The notes below the pieces were generated by a model. The model did no database searches. It saw nothing but the letters and a program-made list of their open reading frames with translations, and was not told the DNA's origin. A DNA stretch of 64,000 nucleotides. It comes from an uncultured Acidobacteriia bacterium. Its GTDB lineage: Bacteria; Acidobacteriota; Terriglobia; Bryobacterales; Bryobacteraceae. The translations under genes and the position numbers were made by a program. Positions 38,939 through 47,885 of the stretch are shown one piece after another; the stretch's first letter is position 1; each line of letters opens with the position of its first letter. Location: positions 1 to 64,000 of the forward strand of contig CAIXXM010000124.1 in NCBI GenBank assembly GCA_903923395.1. Direction: 5' to 3'.

Positions 38939-39898
38939 CTACTTCGGGGCGCGCGGTTCCCGCGGCCATAACGTCCAGTCCCGGGCTGCATAGCGTTTTA
39001 GATTGGCACCCATGGACCGAAGTGCGTCATTTAGCTCAACCAGATGGGCACGCGAGAGCGCCAAACCATGCTCTTCCGGTTGATACTTCGTGCCGACGGG
39101 ATAGTCCTTGAACGGCGTGCTCGATTGCTCGATGTGGCAGCCGAGAATGTGAGCCACCGGTTTGTCCCTGGTGAAGTCCACCAGCCGCTGTATGCTTTTG
39201 GCGTACAGTGCGAATTCGGTCACATAGAGCCGCCCCGGATACACAGTATCCCCCGTCAGCAAAATACCCGTCTTCCGGTCATAAAAAGCCAAACTCAAAG
39301 GCTGGTGGCCCGGAATCGCGAGAACATCCAGAACTCGGTCCCCCAGATCAATCGACCCCTTGCCCTCCGGCCAGTTCGTCATATTGAAGGCCTTCATCGT
39401 ATCTTCCTGTTTCAAAGGGATGAAGGTCACATTCGGCTTGCCCTGAAACTGCTTGTCTCCGGATACGTGATCGCCGTGAGCGTGGGAGTGGGTCACAATC
39501 AACGGAATCGATTCCCTGCCATTGCGCTGGCACCAACTGGCAATGGTCTTTGAAACGATGGCGTAAACATCGGTCTCGCCCGCGCCCGTATCCTGCAGCA
39601 GGGCTTTATCTTTGCCGAAGAACAGGTAGAGGAAAGGCTTCTCGTAGTTCGTGCAGCCGGACTCCCGAATAATATAGACATCCGCATTGTAGGCGTGAAC
39701 CTGCCATTTCGGGGATGTCTCATTACATACCGGGCCACCGGTGATCCAGCGGTCCGGGATGGTGCCTTCTTCGAGTCCCGCACCATTCGGTTCCGGGGCC
39801 TGCGCCCAGCAAACAGCGGCGAGGAGGCCGCCCAGAAGCAGGCGGCTAACCCGCGAATTCAGCCATTTCGAGTTCAAGTTTTCCACCGAGTGCTGCAT
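38939..39898 (-). CDS. Exported MBL-fold metallohydrolase
   Basis: The 319-residue protein has VTHSHAHGDHVSG, the HxHxDH metal motif of the metallo-beta-lactamase fold, and later IPGHQPLSLAF and ILGCHIEQS with further metal histidines. A hydrophobic signal near residues 17-32 ends in CWAQA, so it is exported. The substrate is unknown; lactonases, hydrolases of small esters and beta-lactamases share the fold. The first ATG overlaps the end of the ABC ATPase gene by 53 bases; a GTG four codons later or a TTG seven codons later are alternatives. It follows the transporter on the same strand. Confidence 0.8.
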   Translation of the reverse strand: MQHSVENLNSKWLNSRVSRLLLGGLLAAVCWAQAPEPNGAGLEEGTIPDRWITGGPVCNETSPKWQVHAYNADVYIIRESGCTNYEKPFLYLFFGKDKALLQDTGAGETDVYAIVSKTIASWCQRNGRESIPLIVTHSHAHGDHVSGDKQFQGKPNVTFIPLKQEDTMKAFNMTNWPEGKGSIDLGDRVLDVLAIPGHQPLSLAFYDRKTGILLTGDTVYPGRLYVTEFALYAKSIQRLVDFTRDKPVAHILGCHIEQSSTPFKDYPVGTKYQPEEHGLALSRAHLVELNDALRSMGANLKRYAARDWTLWPREPRAPK

Positions 39899-40676
39899 CC
39901 TCCACTTGCTTCATCATGCGTTCGAGATCTTCCCGCCGCGGATATCCCGTCTCCGTCCGGCAGTCTTCGGGCACCGCAAGATCCAATGTGACACGGGCCG
40001 GAGTTTCGGGCGATTCCTTGCCCAGCACCACCACCCGCGTGCCGAGATAGATCGCTTCGGCGATATTATGCGTCACGAATAGCACCGTCGTTCCGGTCTC
40101 GCGCCACAGGTTGCGAACCAGTTTCTGCATCTCGGACCGCGTCCCGGGGTCGAGAGCGGAAAATGCTTCGTCCATCAGCAGAATCTTTGGCCGCATGATC
40201 AAGGCCTGCGCGATGGCAACCCGCTGCTGCATGCCGCCAGAGAGTTGATCGGGATATTTCTCCGCATCGGCTTGTTGCAGCCCCATCTGTTGCAACAGAC
40301 GCCGGGCCTCCGCGCGGAACTCTTCGCGGCGCTTGAAAAACTTCGGAGTCAACCGGCCCAGCAAGCCGAACTCTTCGGTTTCGGGGCCAAAGGTGATGTT
40401 TTCCAGAACGGTTTTGTCGGGAAACAGCGAATACTTCTGCGGCACGTAACCGCGGTTCCGGTCCGGACGCGGCAACTGTACACCGTCGATCAACACTTTG
40501 CCGGCCGCAGGCTGCTCGGAACCCAGAATCAAACGCAGCATTGTCGACTTGCCGCAGCCGGTCTGGCCGCAAACCGTGACAAACTCGCCGGGCGCCACGG
40601 TCAAATCCAAACCGTCCAAAACGACTTTTTGGGAATACACAACGCGAAGGCTTTCGAGGCGAATCAATTCTGCCAT
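39846..40676 (-). CDS. ABC transporter ATPase, NitT/TauT type
   Basis: The 276-residue protein has Walker A GQTGCGKST, the Q-loop in YVPQKYSLFP, the signature LSGGMQQRVAIAQAL, Walker B ILLMDEAFSALDP and the switch FVTHNIAEAIYL. It is of the nitrate/taurine-type family. It works with the permease and binding protein on the same strand. Transporters of this subgroup sit next to urea/guanidine carboxylase genes in many bacteria, so guanidine or urea is the likely cargo. It begins three bases behind the permease. Confidence 0.9.
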   Translation of the reverse strand: MAELIRLESLRVVYSQKVVLDGLDLTVAPGEFVTVCGQTGCGKSTMLRLILGSEQPAAGKVLIDGVQLPRPDRNRGYVPQKYSLFPDKTVLENITFGPETEEFGLLGRLTPKFFKRREEFRAEARRLLQQMGLQQADAEKYPDQLSGGMQQRVAIAQALIMRPKILLMDEAFSALDPGTRSEMQKLVRNLWRETGTTVLFVTHNIAEAIYLGTRVVVLGKESPETPARVTLDLAVPEDCRTETGYPRREDLERMMKQVEDAALGGKLELEMAEFAG

Positions 40677-40679
40677 AAC

Positions 40680-41534
40680 TTAAGCCTCCCGGAACCAGGG
40701 ATGGAGTTTCTTGTTGGCGACGCGCATGGTGAAGTCGACCAGAAACAGAAGGAGAGCAACCCAAAGAACATAGGGGATGATCGTGTTCATCCCCATGTGG
40801 CGGCGCAACAGTGCGATGCGAAACGCGAGCCCGTCCTGGGAAGCGATCATTTCGCCGGCGAAGAGAAACAGCATCACAGCTTTCAAGTTCAGGCGGACGC
40901 TGTTCAACACGCGGGGCATGATCTGCTTGAGCACAATGCGGTAGGCAATCGTGAAATCCTTCGCGCCGAGGGTGAAACCTTTCACGATCTGCTCCTGCGG
41001 GACGGACTTCGAGAGATTGAAGGTATCGAGGATGATCGTCGGGGTCACGCCGATCACGATCAGCATGATCTTTGACAATTCATCGATGCCGAAGGCGATA
41101 AACAGAATCGGCAGCACGGAAAGAGCGATGATCTTGTCAAAGAACAGGATAAAGCGCAGAAAGAACTCGCCGATCACCGGAAACATGCCCATGTGCAGAC
41201 CCAGCAGCACGGCGGGGATCAACAAGAGCATGGCGATGAGGAAGCGCTTGGCCGAAGCCACAGTATCCTTCCAAAGCATGCTGTTCCGGATCTTGAGCAT
41301 CACGGATTGCGTCGCCGCATCGGCCTGGACTTCATCGTCTTCCGCGGGCTTGAGCACGGCATCGGTCCAGCCCTGCGCCATCTGCGCAAGATTGGGAACC
41401 ACCTTGTCTTCGGGGTTTTCCAAGTGCCGTGTGTGCGAGGTCCAAAAGTAGCCTGAGATGCCCGCGATGAAGAGGAACCAGGAGAGAGTCCAAGCCAGTG
41501 CGCGGCCCGGTTTCGCGTCAACCCGGAAGAGCAT
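40680..41534 (-). CDS. ABC transporter permease, NitT/TauT type
   Basis: The 284-residue protein has an N-terminal membrane segment, a soluble stretch of about 60 residues, and then five or so further membrane segments of the binding-protein-dependent permease fold. The coupling region is QEQIVKGFTLGAKDFTIAYRIVLKQIMPRVLNS, an EAA-type loop that meets the ATPase. The ATG shares one base with the stop of the binding-protein gene (TAATG), so translation is coupled. Confidence 0.88.
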   Translation of the reverse strand: MLFRVDAKPGRALAWTLSWFLFIAGISGYFWTSHTRHLENPEDKVVPNLAQMAQGWTDAVLKPAEDDEVQADAATQSVMLKIRNSMLWKDTVASAKRFLIAMLLLIPAVLLGLHMGMFPVIGEFFLRFILFFDKIIALSVLPILFIAFGIDELSKIMLIVIGVTPTIILDTFNLSKSVPQEQIVKGFTLGAKDFTIAYRIVLKQIMPRVLNSVRLNLKAVMLFLFAGEMIASQDGLAFRIALLRRHMGMNTIIPYVLWVALLLFLVDFTMRVANKKLHPWFREA

Positions 41535-42610
41535 TAGAGCTTGCCCTGCTCCGCCATTTTCATGTAAGTCGCATCGAAGCGCAGGCGGATGCGGTCCTTC
41601 TTGCCCTGCACGGTGCCGTCGGGATATGCGATCGCGACGTCATCCACCGACTTTGTCTTGTCGCCCAGCAGATTGTGGGTAAAGCAGAACTGGCGAACCA
41701 GGTTCATCTTGTTCTGAAAGTCCTTGCTCAAGGTAAAGGCGGAAGCCGATGCCGGCGTATAGAAGAGGTTCGTGGTGCTGAGCTGTTCTTTGTAGCTTTC
41801 GAGCGAATCCTGCGAGCCTTCAGCAATGCCCTTGAGAACCTTGTCGGTTTCCGGTCCCTTGCCGGACATGAGCTTGGCCGTCTCATACCAGGCGGCGGTG
41901 AGGGCCTGGGCGAAGCGCTTCCCGGAACCATCCGGGCGATTGAGGATTTCCGTCCGCACCACCATTAAGTCGACGATTTCGCCGGGGATCTTGGAGGAAT
42001 CGAACAGCTTCGTCACGCCGGGCTGCTTGGCGATCTGTGACACCATCGGCTTCCAGGTCACGACGGCGTCCTGGTCCTTGCCGGTGATGAAGGCGGTCGC
42101 GATATCGGCATCCGAGGTGTTGATCATTTTGATCTGCTTAATCTGGCTTTCCATCCCGTTCATGGCCAGAGCGCGTTCGAAGAGGTACTGCGAAACGGTC
42201 TTCTCGACCAGCAATACGCGCTTGCCGGGGAGTTGTTTGAACTGTAGTCCGCGGCGGACCAGCAGGGCATCATTGCCGTTCGAATAGTCGCCGGTGATGA
42301 TGGCTGTGGTGTCTATTCCCGCGGCGGCAGGCATGTCGAGTGCTTCCATGTTGGTCATGGCGCAGGCGTCAATGTTCTTGGCAACGAAGGCATCGAGCGA
42401 TGGCGCGTAGTCGAAGCGCTGCACCTTGATGTTGACGTTGTATTTGTCAGCCCACTTCTTCAGGATGCCTGTCTTGGCCATGTAGTAGTACGGGTTCCAG
42501 CCGACATAAACGGACCAGCCAACGGTAAACGTGGGCTTGTCGGCCGCGAAGCCAAGTGTGGCGATGGAGAGAAGAGTGCAGAGGGAAAGAAAGCGTTTGA
42601 TCAAGACCAT
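41534..42610 (-). CDS. ABC transporter substrate-binding protein of the urea/guanidine carboxylase region
   Basis: The 358-residue protein has a signal peptide ending near GFAA at about 23. It reads on as FTVGWSVYVGWNPYYYMAK, then DACAMTNMEALDMPAAAGID, as in the NitT/TauT-like binding proteins known from urea carboxylase loci (the TIGR03427 type). The ligand is probably guanidine, urea or a related small nitrogen compound. I chose the ATG before the signal peptide; a longer frame upstream holds no signal and is unlikely to be used. It is divergent from the catabolic operon, with 353 bases between. Confidence 0.85.
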   Translation of the reverse strand: MVLIKRFLSLCTLLSIATLGFAADKPTFTVGWSVYVGWNPYYYMAKTGILKKWADKYNVNIKVQRFDYAPSLDAFVAKNIDACAMTNMEALDMPAAAGIDTTAIITGDYSNGNDALLVRRGLQFKQLPGKRVLLVEKTVSQYLFERALAMNGMESQIKQIKMINTSDADIATAFITGKDQDAVVTWKPMVSQIAKQPGVTKLFDSSKIPGEIVDLMVVRTEILNRPDGSGKRFAQALTAAWYETAKLMSGKGPETDKVLKGIAEGSQDSLESYKEQLSTTNLFYTPASASAFTLSKDFQNKMNLVRQFCFTHNLLGDKTKSVDDVAIAYPDGTVQGKKDRIRLRFDATYMKMAEQGKL

Positions 42611-42775
42611 GCTCCAGGAATCTCTAAGGACACTGGCGCACGGGGCCAACGGACTGCCAACGGGGAAAACCGATTGTATCGCAAACGAAAACAAAACATC
42701 CAGCGCGGTTAGCGATTCCTCTTGCCGCCAGGCGAAGGCGTCTGAGATCATACCCATATGCCGAAGGGACGAGCG

Positions 42776-42874
42776 ATGCGGAGCGACCGGAAGATTGCGA
42801 TCCACACACTGCTGCGCCTGACCCGTATGGATGTCTGCTGCGGCCCGCCCACGTCTGGCTTTATCCTCTTCTAG
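42776..42874 (+). CDS. Possible 32-residue leader peptide with a Cys-Cys pair
   Basis: An ATG at 42776 has AAGGGA six bases upstream, the best ribosome site in this gap, and opens a 32-codon frame that ends in TAG. The peptide is basic at first (MRSDRKIAIHTLLRLTR) and then reads MDVCCGPPTSGFILF. Seven bases after the stop a 9-base perfect inverted repeat begins. The order of short ORF, paired special codons and hairpin fits an attenuator, but the hairpin has no T-run. The paired cysteine codons recall the sulphur-responsive leader peptides of mycobacteria; no homology is claimed. Confidence 0.4.
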   Translation: MRSDRKIAIHTLLRLTRMDVCCGPPTSGFILF

Positions 42875-42880
42875 GTATTC

Positions 42881-42911
42881 GCCGGCAAAACGGACTCCGG
42901 CCTTTGCCGGC
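42881..42911 (+). promoter_or_regulatory. 9-base perfect inverted repeat in the catabolic operon leader
   Basis: GCCGGCAAA (42881-42889) and TTTGCCGGC (42903-42911) enclose a 13-base loop that begins with ACGG. The surrounding bases, CTAGGTATTCG before the stem and CTGTTCCGG after it, resemble the 5' half of the ykkC guanidine-I riboswitch (CTAGGGTTCCG, CTGGTCCGA). The conserved 3' half of that riboswitch is not visible before the start codon. It could be a diverged riboswitch, an attenuator hairpin, or an operator. The rest of the 353-base gap, apart from the leader ORF, shows nothing clear. Confidence 0.35.
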
Positions 42912-42963
42912 TAGCTGTTCCGGTCTCCAAAACACATCAAAAGAATTTTCAAGGAGTAACTGC

Positions 42964-43689
42964 ATGTCTCTGTCTCCGGCGGCAACACCGCTATGGGAAG
43001 ACGTGGTACACGGCGGCACAAGCTGGGCGCTCGTTTTGCGCCGGGGCAATCTGCTGCGCCTGACCGACGTCGAAGGTGGCGCAAATCTCGCCGTCATGAT
43101 TTACAACTTTGAGTGCCTAACCGAGCGCTACAACATGCCGGATACGCTCAAAGGCCAGCACATTGCACACTTAACCACCGGGCATTGTCTGTATTCCGAC
43201 ATGGGCCGGGTCATGGCATCCATTCCAGCCGATACTGTTGGCTGGCATGATCCTTTAACCGGCTACAACAATGCCGCGGCTGTGGAGGCGAAATATGGAC
43301 CATCCACTTACCAGGAGAAGCGGAACAGCTGGTACAGGAATCCAGCCGACAACTTGCTGACGGAAGCCCAGCGCTACGGCATGGGTCTCAGGGACTTGGG
43401 TCCGGTGGTGAATTTTTTCAGCAAAGTGGTGGTGCAGGAAGGCGGCGCGATGGAGTACGTGCCGGCTCATTCGAAGGCAGGCGACAGCGTGACGCTGCGG
43501 GCAGAGATGAATCTGCTGCTGCTCATGGATGCCGGGCAACACGCGCTTGACCCCAACCCCGTTTACGCGCCCAAGCCGGTGAAGATAGAAGTCCTGAAGG
43601 CAGAACCTGCGGGGCCGAATGACCCCTGCCGCTTGTCCCGCCCGGAAAACGCACGCGCCTTCATCAACACGGAAAGGTACTTCGCATGA
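42964..43689 (+). CDS. cgdA: DUF1989 protein, probable carboxyguanidine deiminase subunit (urea carboxylase-associated protein 1)
   Basis: The 241-residue protein belongs to DUF1989: [42 protein letters not shown], then [22 protein letters not shown] and [20 protein letters not shown]1989 pairs beside a urea-carboxylase-like gene form carboxyguanidine deiminase (CgdAB) in organisms that use guanidine; the deiminase turns carboxyguanidine into allophanate and ammonia. The start has a strong AAGGAG seven bases before the ATG. Which of the two subunits is A or B is assigned by order only. Confidence 0.8.
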   Translation: MSLSPAATPLWEDVVHGGTSWALVLRRGNLLRLTDVEGGANLAVMIYNFECLTERYNMPDTLKGQHIAHLTTGHCLYSDMGRVMASIPADTVGWHDPLTGYNNAAAVEAKYGPSTYQEKRNSWYRNPADNLLTEAQRYGMGLRDLGPVVNFFSKVVVQEGGAMEYVPAHSKAGDSVTLRAEMNLLLLMDAGQHALDPNPVYAPKPVKIEVLKAEPAGPNDPCRLSRPENARAFINTERYFA

Positions 43690-44327
43690 GCACCTATAAC
43701 ATTGCGGCTCCTGAGACCGCTGTTTACAACCACACCATACTGGCCGGTGAGGGCTGGGCACATGAGATCAAGGCGGGGCAGATCTTCCGCATTGTGGATC
43801 TGGAAGGCAACCAGGCCGTGGACACGCTGTTCTACAGCCTTGCCGATACGGCCGAACGTTACTCGGCTGCTGACACCATCACAGCGCAGAGGAATATCTA
43901 TCTAACGGCGGGCACCGTTTTGATGTCGAATCTGCGGCGGCCCATGCTGACGATTCTGGAAGATAACTGCGGCCGCCACGATACGCTGGGCGGTGCCTGC
44001 GCGCAGGAAAGCAACCAGGTCCGGTATGCGATTGAGAAGCGTCATATGCATGCCTGCCGGAATAGTTTTCTGCTGGCGGTGCGTGACCCGAAGTGGAATA
44101 TCGGCAAGCGCGATATCACGGCCAATATTAACTTCTTCATGAACGTTCCGGTAACACCGGAGGGTAAGCTGACCTTTGAAGACGGTATCTCAGATGCCAG
44201 TAAGTTCGTGGAGATGCGCGCGGAAATGGATGTTATCTGCGTGATCAGTAACTGCCCGCAATTGAACAACCCCTGCAACGCCTACAATCCAACGCCGGTG
44301 CAGGTCTTAATCTGGGACGCCCAATAG
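43686..44327 (+). CDS. cgdB: DUF1989 protein, probable carboxyguanidine deiminase subunit (urea carboxylase-associated protein 2)
   Basis: The 213-residue protein is the second DUF1989 member: [40 protein letters not shown], then [26 protein letters not shown], which holds Cys and His residues that may bind metal, and [10 protein letters not shown]. It overlaps cgdA in ATGA and is followed by the carboxylase after one base. The two subunits together would form the deiminase, as expected of a heteromer. Confidence 0.8.
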   Translation: MSTYNIAAPETAVYNHTILAGEGWAHEIKAGQIFRIVDLEGNQAVDTLFYSLADTAERYSAADTITAQRNIYLTAGTVLMSNLRRPMLTILEDNCGRHDTLGGACAQESNQVRYAIEKRHMHACRNSFLLAVRDPKWNIGKRDITANINFFMNVPVTPEGKLTFEDGISDASKFVEMRAEMDVICVISNCPQLNNPCNAYNPTPVQVLIWDAQ

Positions 44328-44328
44328 A

Positions 44329-47300
44329 GTGATCGACAAAGTACTGATTGCCAACCGCGGTGCGATTGCGTGCCGCGTGATCCGGACGCTGAAGAAGATG
44401 GGAATCGCCTCCGTGGCGGTTTACTCCGAGGCGGACCGGCATTCGCTGCACGTGGAGCAGGCGGATGAAGCCGTGCTCCTGGGGCCTGCCCCGGCAGCGC
44501 AGAGTTACCTGGATTCGGGGAAAGTCCTGGCGGCGGCTAAAGCGACCGGCGCACAGGCTATCCATCCGGGCTACGGCTTTTTGAGTGAGAACCCCGGCTT
44601 CGCGGAGGCCTGCGAGGCCGCGGGGATTGCCTTCATTGGCCCCACTGCAGACCAGATGCGGGCCTTTGGCTTGAAGCATACGGCAAGGGAGTTAGCCAAA
44701 GCGAACAGCGTCCCGCTTCTGCCTGGCACTGGCTTGCTGGGCAGTGCGGCGGAGGCCAGAAGCGAAGCGCTGCGGATCGGACTGCCGGTCATGCTGAAGA
44801 GCACGGCTGGCGGCGGTGGCATCGGCATGCGGCTGTGCCGGCAGATCGAAGAAGTGGAAGAAGCGTTTGCCTCGGTGGAACGCACCAGCAAGGCGAGCTT
44901 CAAAGATGGCGGCATCTATCTGGAAAAGTTCGTGGATCATGCCCGCCACATTGAAGTGCAGATCTTTGGTGATGGCGAGGGTGAAGTGATCCATCTGGGG
45001 GAACGCGACTGTTCGGTACAGAGACGCAACCAGAAAGTTATCGAAGAAACCCCGGCACCGGCTCTCTCCCCGGCGCTGCGGCAGGAGTTATGGGAATCCG
45101 CTGTCCGTCTGGGAAAAGCAGTCAGTTACCGCAACGCCGGCACGGTTGAGTTTGTCTATGACGCCGATGCGAAGCAGTTCTATTTCCTCGAAGTAAACAC
45201 TCGCCTCCAAGTCGAGCACGGAGTTACCGAGGAAGTTACTGGCGTGGATCTGGTGGAGTGGATGGTCCGGCTGGCGGCTGGCACGCTGCCGCCCCTTGCC
45301 AGTTTGCAACCGGTGACGAGCGGTGCTTCGATTCAGGTGCGTGTCTATGCCGAAGATCCAGGGAAGAACTTCCAACCCTGTGCCGGCTTATTGACCGCAG
45401 TAGATTTCCCTGCGACCGCACGTATCGAAACGTGGGTGGATGCGGGCTCTGAAGTTACTCCCTTTTACGACCCGCTGCTGGCGAAGATTATCGTTCGGGC
45501 CGGTACGCGTGCTACTGCTCTGCAGTCTTTGCGGGATGCGCTGGAACATACGCGCATCGCGGGCATCGAGACAAATCTTGGCTATTTACGGCAGATCGCC
45601 GCCACACCTGAGTTCGAAGCAGGCGGGGTCATTACCAAGTTCCTGAATTCCCTGCCCTGCCGGACGGATAGTGTGGAGGTGCTGGACGGCGGCACCATGA
45701 CGACGGTGCAGGATTATCCGGGCCGCCTGGGATATTGGAATGTTGGCGTGCCGCCTTCGGGACCATTCGATTCGCTGGCATTTCGTGCCGGCAACCGGCT
45801 GCTGGGCAATCCCGACGGTGCACCGGGTCTGGAATGTACCGTTACCGGGCCAGTGTTGAAGTTTCAGACAGAAACGGTTATCGCACTTACTGGCGCGGAT
45901 TTTGCAGCGCGATTGAATGGCCAGCCCGTCGCCCAGTGGATGCCCGTCGCGGTGAAGAGCGGCGATACTCTGGAACTGGCGGAATGCGGCACAACGGGTG
46001 CCCGGGCTTACATCCTGTTTGCGGGCGGGTTGGATCTTCCCCTGTATCTGGGTTCGGCCTCCACGTTCACGCTGGGTAAGTTCGGCGGCCACGCGGGAAG
46101 ACAGCTGCGTTCCGGTGATGTATTGCATCTGGGCACCGAAACGGGCCAGGCACAGAGCGTTAGTCCGGTCGTTTACGGTAATCATTGGCAGATCGGCGTA
46201 TTATATGGCCCGCATGGTGCGCCTGATTTCTTTACGAACGAAGATATCTCGACGTTCTTTGCCACGAACTGGAAGATACACTACAACTCCAGCAGGACGG
46301 GTGTTCGGCTGATTGGTCCGAAGCCAAAATGGGCGCGCAAAGATGGTGGCGAAGCAGGTTTGCATCCTTCGAATCTGCATGACAACGCCTATGCGATTGG
46401 TGCTGTAGATTTCACCGGCGATATGCCAGTGATTCTGGGGCCTGACGGGCCTTCTCTCGGTGGTTTTGTTTGCCCCGTTGTGATTGTTGAGGCTGAGCTT
46501 TGGAAAATGGGACAACTTAGGGCGGGAGATACCGTTCGCTTTGTTCCACTGACTCTGGAGGAAGCAAACGCTGCCGCGGCCTATGTGCAGGAGACTCTGG
46601 CTCCGGCTGTGTTGCCGGAACGCGGGATTGCTCCCGAACCTGCCGTAATCCACAAGCTCACGAACCGGGATATCGTTTTCCGGACAGCGGGAGACCGCTA
46701 CCTACTGATTGAATACGGCGACGCGATTCTCGAATTACAGTTGCGCTTCCGTGTGCAGGCGATCCTGAACTGGTTTGAGATACAGAAGCCGGATGGAATC
46801 ATCGACCTGACTCCTGGGATCAGAACCCTGCAAATCCATTACGATACAGGTAAGGTCTCACGTTCGCGGCTGCTCGAAATGGTGGAGCGGGCGGAAGCCG
46901 AGTTACCAACTGCGGGCGGCTTGAAGATTCCCAGCCGGATTGTGCATCTGCCTTTGTCGTGGGATGACCCGGCAACGCAATTGGCCATTGACAAGTACAT
47001 GAAGTCAGTGCGGCCGGATGCGCCGTGGTGTCCTTCGAATATCGAGTTTATCCGCCGCATCAACGGGCTGCAATCGACAGAAGACGTCAAGAAGATTGTT
47101 TTCGATGCCAGCTATCTGGTTTTGGGTCTGGGTGATGTCTATCTGGGGGCGCCAGTTGCAACACCGGTGGATCCGCGGCACAGGCTGGTGACAACGAAAT
47201 ACAACCCCGCCCGCACCTGGACGGCGGAAAACTCGGTCGGCATCGGCGGTGCTTATATGTGCGTGTACGGCATGGAGGGACCGGGAGGTTACCAGTTTGT

Positions 47301-47883
47301 CGGGCGCACCATACAAATGTGGAACACTTACCGGACCACGAAGGAATTCACTCCGGGTCAACCCTGGCTGCTGCGATTCTTCGACCAGATCCGGTTCTAT
47401 CCAGTAAGTGCGGATGACCTGCTTGCGATGCGGGATGCATTCCCGCACGGCAAGTTCCACGTGCAGATGGAGGAAACCGAGTTCGAACTGGGCGCGTACC
47501 AAGCCTTTCTGGAAAGTATCCGGCCAGAGGCTGCGGCATTCAAGAAGACACAACAGCAAGCGTTTGAAGCAGAGCGCGAGAGATGGCACCAAGCGGGACT
47601 GGACCGTGAGGTGGAAGCGCCCGAGGAAGCCGTCAGCACAGTGGAAGTAGTTGTTCCACCGGGTTGCAAGGCGCTGAAATCCCCCGCGCACGGCAGTATC
47701 TGGATGTTAAATGCGCAACCGGGCGACAAAGTTAGTGCGGGGCAGAGATTGATTATCGTAGAATCCATGAAAATGGAGATCGCCGTGGCGACCCCCTTCG
47801 CGGGGGACGTTGTGGAAGTACTGGTACAACCGGGGACTCAGGTATCCGCAGGACAGACATTGGCCTTTGTACGACCGGAGTAA
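44329..47883 (+). CDS. Biotin-dependent carboxylase of the urea/guanidine carboxylase family
   Basis: The 1184-residue protein has an N-terminal biotin carboxylase part (about 1-445) with [36 protein letters not shown], the glycine-rich [11 protein letters not shown] and [17 protein letters not shown]. The middle is the carboxyltransferase part made of AHS2-like (about 450-770) and AHS1-like (about 775-990) regions. The C-terminal biotinyl domain has ESMKME with the biotin lysine Lys1148. It joins bicarbonate to guanidine or urea using ATP. The DUF1989 pair beside it favours guanidine; the substrate must be tested. The start is GTG, one base after the cgdB stop. Confidence 0.92.
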   Translation: MIDKVLIANRGAIACRVIRTLKKMGIASVAVYSEADRHSLHVEQADEAVLLGPAPAAQSYLDSGKVLAAAKATGAQAIHPGYGFLSENPGFAEACEAAGIAFIGPTADQMRAFGLKHTARELAKANSVPLLPGTGLLGSAAEARSEALRIGLPVMLKSTAGGGGIGMRLCRQIEEVEEAFASVERTSKASFKDGGIYLEKFVDHARHIEVQIFGDGEGEVIHLGERDCSVQRRNQKVIEETPAPALSPALRQELWESAVRLGKAVSYRNAGTVEFVYDADAKQFYFLEVNTRLQVEHGVTEEVTGVDLVEWMVRLAAGTLPPLASLQPVTSGASIQVRVYAEDPGKNFQPCAGLLTAVDFPATARIETWVDAGSEVTPFYDPLLAKIIVRAGTRATALQSLRDALEHTRIAGIETNLGYLRQIAATPEFEAGGVITKFLNSLPCRTDSVEVLDGGTMTTVQDYPGRLGYWNVGVPPSGPFDSLAFRAGNRLLGNPDGAPGLECTVTGPVLKFQTETVIALTGADFAARLNGQPVAQWMPVAVKSGDTLELAECGTTGARAYILFAGGLDLPLYLGSASTFTLGKFGGHAGRQLRSGDVLHLGTETGQAQSVSPVVYGNHWQIGVLYGPHGAPDFFTNEDISTFFATNWKIHYNSSRTGVRLIGPKPKWARKDGGEAGLHPSNLHDNAYAIGAVDFTGDMPVILGPDGPSLGGFVCPVVIVEAELWKMGQLRAGDTVRFVPLTLEEANAAAAYVQETLAPAVLPERGIAPEPAVIHKLTNRDIVFRTAGDRYLLIEYGDAILELQLRFRVQAILNWFEIQKPDGIIDLTPGIRTLQIHYDTGKVSRSRLLEMVERAEAELPTAGGLKIPSRIVHLPLSWDDPATQLAIDKYMKSVRPDAPWCPSNIEFIRRINGLQSTEDVKKIVFDASYLVLGLGDVYLGAPVATPVDPRHRLVTTKYNPARTWTAENSVGIGGAYMCVYGMEGPGGYQFVGRTIQMWNTYRTTKEFTPGQPWLLRFFDQIRFYPVSADDLLAMRDAFPHGKFHVQMEETEFELGAYQAFLESIRPEAAAFKKTQQQAFEAERERWHQAGLDREVEAPEEAVSTVEVVVPPGCKALKSPAHGSIWMLNAQPGDKVSAGQRLIIVESMKMEIAVATPFAGDVVEVLVQPGTQVSAGQTLAFVRPE

Positions 47884-47885
47884 AC

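Noticed and set aside
42611-42963. Intact guanidine-I riboswitch
   Set aside because: Only the 5' half has some likeness. GGATAAAGCC, which recalls the 3' half, lies on the opposite strand and in the wrong order, so it is more likely chance.
44329-47883. Acetyl-CoA or pyruvate carboxylase
   Set aside because: The middle part is AHS1/AHS2-like rather than a biotin-dependent acyl or pyruvate carboxyltransferase domain, and the neighbours are DUF1989 and allophanate hydrolase genes.
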